Shown one piece after another: positions 1 to 6,582 of a stretch of 10,209 nt of DNA. Location: contig JALLAP010003552.1 of NCBI GenBank assembly GCA_036939355.1, positions 1 to 10,209 of the forward strand. Direction: 5' to 3'. The translations under genes and the position numbers were made by a program. Under the pieces are notes generated by a model. That model saw nothing but the letters and a program-made list of their open reading frames with translations. It was not told where the DNA came from and ran no database searches. This DNA comes from Thalassiosira profunda. Taxonomy: Eukaryota > Bacillariophyta > Thalassiosirophyceae > Thalassiosirales > Thalassiosiraceae. The stretch's first letter is position 1. Each line of letters begins with the position of its first letter.

Positions 1-83
1 GGGTGGCACCCGAGGAGCTGGGCGGAGGCGGCGGGGAGGCCGAAGAGGGCCGCGGTGAGGGCGACCGGGTTGATCTTGAACAT
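1..83 (-). CDS. Secreted protein, N-terminal fragment (left copy, runs off window)
   Basis: Read on the minus strand from the ATG at 83-81, this gives 27 complete codons that run off the window edge. The peptide starts MFKINPVALTAALFGL and continues PAASAQLLGCH. It has one Lys near the start, a hydrophobic Ala/Leu-rich core and an ASA|Q site, which together look like a cleavable signal peptide, so the product should enter the secretory pathway. The start sits in a strong eukaryotic context (GCCGCCACC before ATG). The gene is transcribed away from the secreted repeat gene at 872, sharing a divergent promoter region. An equivalent start at 10127 in the other arm differs at two residues (I4V, T10A). 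The mature protein is outside the window, so its function cannot be stated. Confidence 0.6.
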   Translation of the reverse strand, partial: MFKINPVALTAALFGLPAASAQLLGCH

Positions 84-871
84 GGTGGCGGCGATGGTTG
101 CGGGCGATGGGAGGGCGATGGCAACGATTTGTGCAAATGGGTCGATGATGCCGAGGGGCGAAAAATTATGAGCGCATTTTGCAATGCGGAGCAGGCGCCG
201 AGGCGAGGGTCGTTGCGCTTCTGTCTCAGGGGAGGGGGCGGGGCTCGCCCGGGGCTGCCCTGGACCGAGTCACTGGTCGAAGCGGCAACTGACGATGGAG
301 GAGAGGTCACTGAGCGAGAGCCTCGTCGCTTGGCGCGCTCACAGAGCTGTAAGGTAAGGGCCGGGCCGCTCCAAAATCCGTCACCAATCACGGGTGACCG
401 TCGGACCGGCACCCATTGGTCAAAACCGGCACTCATGGAACGGCTCCGCGGAAGCACGCGCCAGTCACGAGGGCCTTCTCCAAGGCGACGCGTCGGTTGC
501 CTGCGCCCCGCCTCCCTCCGATCCCTCCATCCGATGCCCTTCGGCATTGGCGGCGGCGCCCCCCTCGCATACCCAGGACGCGGCAGGATCGATTGCGAGA
601 CTGTGGGAAGGTGGAAGGTCGCGGTCCGGCCCGAAACAAAGAGTTGGGCCGGTTGGGAGCCAAGTTGAGCGAGCAACAAACGCAAGCCGGCCGCCTTGGA
701 GAAGCTCAGATCGACCGACGCGCCCCGCGGCGAAGGCCGACAGTCATCACAATCTCATTGCAAGTTTGCGTGTGCGCCCAGCCGCCGGCCACAGTTTGCA
801 AACGCCGACGGCACGCCTCCTCTCTTTGCCCTCGACGGTATCCAACCCAACCCAACCAATTAACCCAAACG
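84..871. promoter_or_regulatory. Divergent intergenic/promoter region, left arm
   Basis: This 788-bp gap separates two divergent secreted-protein genes and should hold both promoters and 5' UTRs. It aligns in inverted orientation with 9313-10126 with scattered substitutions and small indels, so it belongs to the duplicated block. Visible elements are a near-palindrome ATTTGTGCAAAT at 127-138, kept in both arms; a CCAAT at 384-388 facing an ATTGG at 415-419; a repeated ACCGGCAC(C/T)CAT at 405 and 425; and a C-rich AACCC-type run at 843-870 just before the ATG. No convincing TATA box is seen. Long reading frames cross the region, but they are GC-driven and lack conservation as protein. Confidence 0.6.
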
Positions 872-1383
872 ATGCACCGATCCGCCGCCCTCGTCCTCGC
901 GGCGTCCCTCCTCCTCGGCCCTCCTGCCGCCGTCGCCCAGGAGGAGGGCCCCGCGGCCTGCCACGCCGCGTACCGGTCCGGCGCGACGTACGGCGAGGGC
1001 GCCCTGGTCAGCGCCGCCAAAACCATCGAGGTGACCAGTCAGGTGGACTGCACGTTTGGGGAGGACGATCCCGACTGCCCCGCCGCCACCTGCGACGACT
1101 GCGCCGCCGACGAGGATGGGAATCCCACGACGTGCACGGGGTGCACCAAGATGGTCACCGAAGACGTGGCCGTGACGTGCAACTACGAGTGCTTCAGCGA
1201 CGTTTGGTGCTCGAACGACGGATACGCGCCCCCGGGGGCGAACAGCGTCAATCCGGCGTTCAGCGTGTACGCGTGGACCGAGCTCGACTGCCCGTGCGAC
1301 GTGAGTTCTGCCATGGCAGCGTCGTTGTTGGTTGTTTGTGCTCGCTTTGCATACGACCCCTCGCATCTCACGCACCCATCTCT

Positions 1384-1436
<53 letters not shown>

Positions 1437-3053
1437 CTCTCAATACAACAAACAGGACTCCGAAACGGCCACCCCGCCCACCCTCCCGGCCCCGCCCGCC
1501 TGGGACGCCGGCGGCTGCCCCTCCGAGTTCTCGTCCGCGGCCGAGTACGGCGCCGGCGACGCCGTCAGCGTCTGCTCCACCGACCCCTCCCAGCCGTGGT
1601 GTTTGGTCTACCAGTGCAAAAGTGCGACGCCCGCGCCCGGCAAGTTCTGCGACATGGACGGCTACGAGCCCGGCAGTTCCCTCTATTGGGAGCAGGCGTG
1701 GACCCTCGAGGGGAGCTGCGCCGGGACCCTCGGACCGACGTCCGCGCCGAGCTTCGATCCCGCCAATGACGCGGGGGGATGCCCCGGCGCGTTCGACGCC
1801 GAGGCGAGCTACGGCGCCGGCGATGCCGTGAGCGTCGGCAACGCCGTGTTCGAGTGCAAGGACGGCGCCTACGCCGCGGCCTGCGGCCAGCCGGGGTACG
1901 CGCCTCTAAATGAGGACCACGCCGACGCCTGGCCGCTGGCGTGGGAATACCAGGGCTGGTGCGAAGGCACCATTGCGCCGACGGCGAGCCCGAACTACGA
2001 GGCGTTGGAGGACGTGGGCGGCTGTCCCGGCGCGTGGGAGGAGGGCGACTACGCCGAGGGCGATCGCGTGAGCGCGAACGGGCTGGTGTTCGAGTGCAAG
2101 GGCTGGCCGATGGGCGGTGAGTTTTGGACAGAGATGATGAATGTGTATGATGTACGAATCGTTGCTCCGTTGACCGCATTATTATCATACGCTCACATCG
2201 CGCGCTCATCCTGCGTTTCTACTCATACCTCGCAGCGCACTGCGGCCAGTCGGGCCACGCCCCCCTCGCCGACGACGCCGCCCCCGACGCGTGGACCGTC
2301 GCCTGGACGGTCGTGGGCCACTGCTCCGGGACCCGCGGTCCCTCCGCCTCCCCGACCTTCGACGCCCTCGTCGCCGACATCGACGGCTGTCCTGCCGAAT
2401 ATTCCACCGAAAAGGACGACTACCAGGGCGGCGAGCAGGTCACTTTGACGATCTCGGCCGATCCCGAACGCAAGCTGGTCTACGAGTGCAAGGCGTACCC
2501 GTACGTGGGATACTGCAACCAGCACGGCCCCTTCGCCCCCGGAGAACAGTACGCGAGCATGGCGTGGACGCCGTTGGGGGCGTGCACGGGCACGCTGGCG
2601 CCGACGTCGCAGCCCACGCCCTACAGCGGCACGTGCTTGTACGATCGGTGCCGCACCGTCGAGACGACGGAGGCGTGCGAGGTGAACCTCGACGATCCCA
2701 ACAACGCCAACTGCCCCAAGGCGTCGTGCGACTGCGCCCCGGCCACGGAGGAGGCTCCCGAGACGTGCACGGGGTGCCGCCGGACGTTCGACGAGGAGCG
2801 GTGCGCGGAAACCCCGGTCGACAACTGGGCGCAGTTCACCGCCCCCGAAGACCTGTACCGGGCCGGGGATTACGTCCGCGTCGGCGCGACCAAGTATTAC
2901 TGCGTCGACGGCAACGCGGTCAATTGCAACTCGCCCTCGCACCAGCCGGAGGATGCGAGCGGGCTGTGGCTCTATTATGGGATTTGGGCGGCGGACGGGG
3001 AGTGCCCGGCGGCCGGGGGCGGGGGGGAGCGGAGGCTGCGGGGCCGGAAGTAG
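872..3053 (+). CDS. Secreted six-module Cys-rich repeat protein, 3 exons (left copy)
   Basis: Exons are 872-1300, 1456-2116 and 2236-3053 (TAG stop), giving 635 residues. Both introns start GTGAGT and end CAG; the phases are 0 and 1. The protein opens with a signal peptide (residues 1-22, cut near AVA|QEE), so it is secreted or wall-associated. Six modules follow, about 25-160, 161-248, 249-328, 329-411, 412-495 and 496-623. The core pattern is GGCP..F, Y..GD.V, V(F/Y).CK, C..(D/P)GY.P, W...W, G.C.GT, followed by Thr/Pro linkers such as GTLGPTSAP and GTLAPTSQP. The Trp/Tyr and YxxGDxV spacing recalls CBM5/12-like chitin-binding modules, but that is inference. Modules 1 and 6 each carry an extra Cys-rich insert with TCTGC. 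The C-terminus is Gly-rich then basic (ERRLRGRK). There is no transmembrane segment or enzyme domain. ATG 872 is chosen because it begins the signal peptide and is conserved in the other arm. Confidence 0.85.
1301..1455 (+). other. Intron 1 of left repeat-protein gene
   Basis: This is a 155-nt spliceosomal intron (GTGAGTTCTG at the donor, AACAAACAG at the acceptor), phase 0, between Asp143 and Asp144. Its length is not a multiple of three and it breaks the frame, so it must be removed to join the two conserved coding stretches. The right-arm equivalent is 145 nt with the same ends. Most of the length difference lies in the CT microsatellite. Confidence 0.85.
1389..1434 (+). repeat. (CT)23 microsatellite in intron 1
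   Basis: This is a perfect 46-nt CT dinucleotide run ending 21 nt before the 3' splice site, so it also lies where a polypyrimidine tract would be. The matching site in the right arm has only seven uninterrupted units. The SLSLSL peptides predicted across it are artefacts of the repeat. Confidence 0.97.
2117..2235 (+). other. Intron 2 of left repeat-protein gene
   Basis: This is a 119-nt intron with GTGAGTTTTG at the donor and CTCGCAG at the acceptor, phase 1, rebuilding an Ala codon (residue 364) inside module 4. The right-arm counterpart is 118 nt. The coding frame changes across it, and the modular pattern resumes only after removal. Confidence 0.85.
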
Positions 3054-3122
3054 GCCGGTGCGAGGCGACGGAGAGGGCTTTGTTTTGTGAAGATGGGGGA
3101 AGATTCGTTCGTTTCATTATTA
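3054..3122 (+). other. 3' flank/UTR of left repeat-protein gene
   Basis: Non-coding sequence downstream of the TAG stop. It is nearly identical to the right-arm equivalent (7141-7074 on the minus strand), including a GGGCTTTGTTTTGTGAAGAT segment that may be part of the 3' UTR or the cleavage signal. No canonical AATAAA is seen. Confidence 0.5.
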
Positions 3123-3218
3123 GGAGGAGAGCGGGATCCAGCGCAGCACATTCCGTCTCCCTCGGAGGAACTCTAGGAGAACACAAAAATGCATAAAATG
3201 ATTTTGTTGTGAGCCTCC

Positions 3219-3245
3219 GGCAGAGGAGCCTGGTTGGCTCCTGCC
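3219..3245 (+). repeat. Stem-loop inside the candidate insertion
   Basis: GGCAGAGGAGCC and GGCTCCTGCC pair as a 10-bp stem with a two-base bulge around a TGGTT loop. It could be structure within the insertion or, if transcribed from the upstream gene, a 3' UTR element. Confidence 0.6.
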
Positions 3246-3307
3246 AGCTTGGTTCTTAGCGAGTCTGGCAGATCACTGCCATGACATTTAAATTCGAAAT
3301 TTGATGG

Positions 3308-3380
3308 TTTGAAATTTTAAATATCGCCCTGACAGTTGTTTGAAATTTTAAATCTGCCCTGACAGTTTGAAATTTTAAAT
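3308..3380 (+). repeat. Three copies of TTTGAAATTTTAAAT with GCCCTGACAG spacers
   Basis: Exact 15-nt copies lie at 3308-3322, 3339-3353 and 3366-3380. They are separated by variants of GCCCTGACAG, so the true unit is about 27-31 bp. A degraded unit lies just upstream (CTGCCATGACA then ATTTAAATTCGAAATTTG, about 3276-3304). The block is strikingly AT-rich for this window. Confidence 0.9.
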
Positions 3381-3470
3381 TTTGAACGCTCCTCTGGGTT
3401 TGTTGGGGCGCTGTGGGTCCCTCCCCACTACGCGCAATACCCTGTCTATGTACGCCTTGTGCTCCTCTTA

Positions 3471-3587
3471 CCTAGGTGCCAATGGCCCGTCGATCTGTCG
3501 GCGATGCTCTGGAGAGTCAACGGCAGTGCACTTCTTCTTTCATTCTATTTTACCTATCGACCGTCCTCGGTTCATCTCCATCCCTCA
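3471..3587. other. Short spacer and SET gene 3' flank
   Basis: 3539-3587 is the region after the stop of the minus-strand SET gene and matches 6535-6582 after the remnant. It contains a conserved AAATAGAATGAA on the minus strand that may be near the polyadenylation region. 3471-3538 has no recognisable gene and no clear match in the right arm beyond short words. Confidence 0.45.
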
Positions 3588-5978
3588 TCATCCCCTCGCG
3601 CCCGCCCCGATGCGATGCAGCTCCTCCCTCCGCACCGCGCCCAGCACATCCGCGCAGTACCGCACGATCGTCGCGGCGCAGTCGTCGTCGTCCTCCATCG
3701 CTTGGACGACGCAATCGAACCCCAGCTCCTCGTTGTTCGGCGGCACGTTTGCCATATCGCCCCCCCCTATCGCGCGCCGCCGCTCCGCCGCCACCTCCGT
3801 CGCAATAATGTCGATCACGTGCATCCCCGTCCGCGCCCACAACGCAAAGTGGTGCAGCACCTCCTTCTCGCCCGCGACCTGCAATTTGGCGTGGCGGGCG
3901 TTGCTGTACCGCGGGAACGCCGCCTCGTCGGCCAGGTCGGCCCGATCCCGCGCCAAAGACGTGGGATAGCGGGAGAGGGACCGGGCGGCGATTTCGAGGA
4001 GGAGGCCGAGGGCCCGGCGCTCGTTGCGGAGGGAGAGGGGGTGGCGGACGTCGCGGCAGGTGCGCAGCGCCGTACTGCCGGGCGGAGCTCCGCTCGCGGC
4101 GGCCGTTGCTGCGCCCGCCGGAGGGGCGCCAAAGAGGAGGCGCTGCGCCACCGTGGGCGGTCCCCCGGAGTGCAACGGGGCCGCCGTGCCGCCGCGGCCG
4201 AGCCGTCCCCCGGCCCGCAGGAGGCGGTCCAACTCGGGGCCGTCGCACGCCAGCACTCTCAGCATGCTGAAGAGGATGCGCGTGTTCTCGTTGTTGCTCG
4301 CGCAGACCCGGACGCGCTTGACGGGGCAGTGCGTCAATGTGGGTCGGGGCGGGAGCGGCGGCGGAGGGGCGGCAATGTTGGATGAGGATATCGAGGGACC
4401 GCCGATGCCCGCCACGGCCTCGGCCAGGGCCGCCGACGTGGACGGATCGGTCATGGCCGCCACCGTGGTTGCAATGTCGTGGGAGGCGGACGGGGCCGTG
4501 GCGGCAGCGGCGGAAGCCGCCGTCCGCGCCGACGAGGCCCCGGCCACGGCCGCCGCCAGCGCGTGAAAGCTCGATCCCGCGCCGCTGCTTCCCCCGCTCG
4601 ACGCGCCGCCGCCGCCGCCGTAGAGGTCGTGGAACAATGGGTGCGACGCCGCCGCCTCCCCCCGTGCCCAAAAGGCCAATTTCTTCTCAAATAGCTCCCG
4701 CGATCGGCGCGCACTCTCCGCATTTTCCTCGCCGCCCCCGTTCCCAGTATGGTTGCTGCTTCCCCGCAGCCCCATCATCTCCCTTCCTTCCAAAGTCAGT
4801 TCCATCCCCAGCTCCAGCGGCACCTCGTTGGGACAGAAGCCGTCGATCTCCACGTTGTTCTCGACGCAGAATCCGTAATTCAGCAGGAAGCGATGGTTGC
4901 ACTTCTGCCCGTACGAATCGTACACTTGCTGCCCCGCCCCGATGCCCCGGAGGGTGGTGATCGTAAAGCACTGCGTCTCCTCGCAGAACGTCCACTTCGT
5001 CTCCCGGGGCCTATAGTGGTTGAGCATGTCCGCGTGCGGGACCAACGCCGAGGTGCGGTGGCCGTGAATGACGAGGCCGAAGTTTCGGGAGCAGACGATC
5101 ATCCGGGCCCATCGAAATTCGGCGAGGGTGGCGAGGGACGCGAATTCCGGGGCGAGGGCGCAGATGGAGAGGTAATCCTCCCTGATGGCGGCGGCGCGGT
5201 CGGCCACCTGCACGAGGAGGTGGGATCCCTCGAGCCCGCGCAGTTCGTCGTCGGTCCAAAAGAGGGGCATGTTCCGCAGCGTCTTCGGCAGTATGTCGTA
5301 GTAGGGCGCGAAGAAACTGTCTTTGCCGTGCAACTTTCGATCCCACAGCAAATACACCATCAAAAAAATGTGCTTCGGCGCGTCCAACTCCACGTCGCTC
5401 GCCAATATCTTCCGTCCCACGGGCGTGTTCTGGCCCATCTCGACGGTGATGAGGCAGGACCGGGGGATGGCGACGCAGACCGTGTGGGGGGGGATGGGAG
5501 CGGTGGCGTGGACGCCCCGCATTTCCCCCGAGCCGTCGTCGTCCGCCCCTGCAGCGGAAGAGGCCGAGGAGGAGGAGGCGGATTGGAGGCTCATCGAGGC
5601 CACCCCCTCCCCGGAAGGCAGTTCCCCCCGCTCGTGCAAATTGTCTTGCAAATGGTCCGGCAGGCCCCCGTCCTTTTTCTCCTCGGCGTCGTTCTCCTCC
5701 GAAGCCGCGCTCTGCCTCCTTCTATCATTCGCGTTGGTATTTTGGGGGGGCGCATCGTATTTGCGCAATTCCAGGAGGGGGAACTGGGCCCCGTTCGATT
5801 TCAGCCAGTGCTCGAAGGCAGCGAACTTGTCGTATTCCGCGTTGTTATTGTGGGGCGATGGCGGTGGTGAATTTGTGCTCATGTCGGAGGGCGAGGCCGC
5901 GGAGGCAGTGGGCAGGGGCGCCGATTGGGATTTGCGCGGGGGCTGCGGGGCCGCTCCGCGCGTGGAATGGGAGGCCAT
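3588..5978 (-). CDS. SET-domain protein methyltransferase, Rubisco LSMT/SETD3-like
   Basis: This is a single-exon gene of 796 residues (ATG at 5978-5976, TGA at 3590-3588). An amphipathic start (AEYDKFAAFEHWLKSNGA, 47-64) precedes a SET core at about 152-370. That core shows MRGVHATAPI, SRNFGL (297-302), ADMLNHYRP (316-324; the Asn-His is the AdoMet-pocket motif of the family) and YGQKCNHRFLLNYGF (356-370) with the expected Tyr. A Rubisco-LSMT-type substrate-binding domain follows at about 553-720 (NENTRILFSMLR, LSLRNERRALGLLLEI, YPTSLARDRADL, GEKEVLHHFAL). The family methylates Lys in Rubisco and other proteins or His in actin; the substrate here is unknown. Low-complexity inserts lie at 76-150 and 455-545. 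There is no hydrophobic signal peptide, so secondary-plastid import is unlikely and an intracellular site is inferred. It converges on the left repeat gene. Met33 is an alternative start. Confidence 0.85.
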   Translation of the reverse strand: MASHSTRGAAPQPPRKSQSAPLPTASAASPSDMSTNSPPPSPHNNNAEYDKFAAFEHWLKSNGAQFPLLELRKYDAPPQNTNANDRRRQSAASEENDAEEKKDGGLPDHLQDNLHERGELPSGEGVASMSLQSASSSSASSAAGADDDGSGEMRGVHATAPIPPHTVCVAIPRSCLITVEMGQNTPVGRKILASDVELDAPKHIFLMVYLLWDRKLHGKDSFFAPYYDILPKTLRNMPLFWTDDELRGLEGSHLLVQVADRAAAIREDYLSICALAPEFASLATLAEFRWARMIVCSRNFGLVIHGHRTSALVPHADMLNHYRPRETKWTFCEETQCFTITTLRGIGAGQQVYDSYGQKCNHRFLLNYGFCVENNVEIDGFCPNEVPLELGMELTLEGREMMGLRGSSNHTGNGGGEENAESARRSRELFEKKLAFWARGEAAASHPLFHDLYGGGGGASSGGSSGAGSSFHALAAAVAGASSARTAASAAAATAPSASHDIATTVAAMTDPSTSAALAEAVAGIGGPSISSSNIAAPPPPLPPRPTLTHCPVKRVRVCASNNENTRILFSMLRVLACDGPELDRLLRAGGRLGRGGTAAPLHSGGPPTVAQRLLFGAPPAGAATAAASGAPPGSTALRTCRDVRHPLSLRNERRALGLLLEIAARSLSRYPTSLARDRADLADEAAFPRYSNARHAKLQVAGEKEVLHHFALWARTGMHVIDIIATEVAAERRRAIGGGDMANVPPNNEELGFDCVVQAMEDDDDCAATIVRYCADVLGAVRREELHRIGAGARG

Positions 5979-6130
5979 GGCAGGGTACAGGTGGGCAGTT
6001 TTGCAATGCAGTTGGCGGGATTAATGTTCCGCGGCTCGCTCTGCTGGCTCTGCCCTTTAGCGGCTCGGCCGATGGCGCTTCAACTCCACCCGCGGCAGCG
6101 CCTCCTCCTAGATAATAGAATAGGAGGGCT

Positions 6131-6142
6131 ATCGATATCGAT
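6131..6142. promoter_or_regulatory. Palindrome ATCGATATCGAT upstream of SET gene
   Basis: A perfect 12-bp palindrome about 155 bp upstream of the SET start codon, in a possible promoter position. A dimeric factor site is plausible, but no specific factor is recognised. Confidence 0.35.
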
Positions 6143-6239
6143 TCATTCCCCGTCGTCGGGAGGGAGCCTCTTCGCCCCGCGCCGCAGTTGTTCTCCGGCC
6201 GTTTCGTCCTTTAATGCGCTGCTGAATTGAGCAATCCTA

Positions 6240-6317
6240 TTGCACTTTTTGCAAAGTGCATGCCAAGTGCACACATAAAAGTGCGAAGTTCGTTACGAGT
6301 GCACTGAAAAAGTGCAA
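6240..6317. repeat. Cluster of (A)AAGTGC(A) motifs with inverted-repeat ends
   Basis: Six GTGC or GCAC motifs lie within 78 bp. TTGCACTTTTT (6240-6250) is the exact inverse of AAAAAGTGCAA (6307-6317), bounding the block. Inside, TGCACTTT (6241-6248) pairs with AAAGTGCA (6253-6260) around TTGC. It may be a multi-site promoter element or a very small foldback; no target duplication is visible. Confidence 0.7.
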
Positions 6318-6336
6318 AGCAAAGGACAAAGATTAG

Positions 6337-6534
6337 GTGGCGCGCGAGGGGCGAGGCAGGGGCGGGAGCGACGCAACGCAGTTGCCGCCGAACGAGGAGC
6401 GGTTCAATTACGTCATCCAAGCGATGGAGGACGACGACGACTGCGCCGCGACGATCGTGCGGTACTGCGCGGACGTGCTGGGCGCGGTGCGGAGGGAGGA
6501 GCTGAATCGCATCGGGGCGGGCGCGAGGGGATGA
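6337..6534 (+). pseudogene. SET methyltransferase C-terminal remnant
   Basis: This is an open frame of 65 codons plus TGA matching the last 68 residues (729-796) of the intact SET gene, in opposite orientation. It has no ATG at its front, is preceded directly by TAG, and lacks the SET and nearly all of the substrate-binding domain, so it is a truncated copy. The last 38 codons (from 6418) match with one change (H788N), and only 2 of 117 nt differ. The first 27 codons show only about 14 identities and lack three codons relative to the intact gene, yet stay in frame. Homology continues past the stop to about 6582. A 36-residue product from the internal ATG at 6424 is possible but unlikely to act. 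Confidence 0.8.
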
Positions 6535-6582
6535 TGAGGGATGGAGATGAACCGAGGAGGATACTAGGTGAAATAGAATGAA

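Larger units (their letters stand above)
1..3122 (+). repeat. Left arm of large inverted repeat
   Basis: The whole stretch matches 7068-10209 in reverse complement: partner-gene start, divergent promoter, all three exons, both introns and about 70 bp past the stop codon. Coding parts have no indel. Non-coding parts have small indels and a microsatellite length change. Alignment stops just after TTCATTATTA at 3122, where an insertion begins in this arm. The outer limit is not reached, because homology continues to the window edge. Confidence 0.9.
3123..3467. mobile_element. Candidate MITE-like insertion with TTA flanks (left arm only)
   Basis: The left arm reads TTATTA, then 345 bp, then TTACCTAGG. 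The right arm (minus strand) reads TTATTACCTAGGG with nothing between. The right arm thus looks like the unoccupied site, and TTA (3120-3122 and 3468-3470) like a 3-bp target duplication. TTA duplications are typical of PIF/Harbinger and Tourist-type elements. The ends are only weakly inverted: GGAGGAG at the left and CTCCTC at the right, with a one-base offset. The interior holds a stem-loop and an AT-rich tandem repeat foreign to this GC-rich region. There is no transposase, so it would be non-autonomous. The weak terminal repeats keep confidence modest. Confidence 0.4.
5979..6336. promoter_or_regulatory. Upstream region of SET gene, between gene and SET remnant
   Basis: This 358-bp region should contain the SET promoter and 5' UTR. 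It includes a 12-bp perfect palindrome ATCGATATCGAT (6131-6142) and the AAGTGC motif cluster (6240-6317). Nothing in it matches the left arm. The duplicated SET tail begins at 6337, directly after an in-frame TAG, so a rearrangement breakpoint lies at about 6335-6337. Confidence 0.5.

Noticed and set aside
1..55. 55-bp terminal inverted repeat of a transposon ending at the window edges
   Set aside because: The 55 bases are codons of a signal-peptide gene on each side, and no transposase lies within. An assembly k-mer boundary explains the exact length better.
843..870. AACCC-type repeats as interstitial telomere
   Set aside because: The run is short and irregular, sits in a gene leader, and does not match the TTAGGG-type repeat expected for such algae.
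416..871. N-terminal extension upstream of the ATG at 872 (and of 9312 in the right arm)
   Set aside because: The extension differs between the arms, with indels and unrelated peptides, while the signal peptide and all downstream exons are conserved.
394..2448. Long plus-strand reading frame of 684 codons
   Set aside because: It reads through introns and only its middle (1456-2116) is a real exon. The rest is Arg/Pro-rich GC shadow translation with the microsatellite in it.
3459..4385. Plus-strand frame of 308 codons, and others antisense to the SET gene (for example 4749-5870)
   Set aside because: They are shadows of a minus-strand gene with clear SET motifs; their composition is Arg/Gly/Ala-rich with no domain.
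5534..5753. SET residues 76-150 as a retained intron
   Set aside because: There is no good GTGAGT or GTAAGT donor on the minus strand, the length stays in frame and codons are plausible. A low-complexity insert is simpler.
6240..6317. AAGTGC cluster as a CRISPR-like or complete MITE
   Set aside because: Copies are too short and unevenly spaced for an array, and no target-site duplication flanks the inverted ends.
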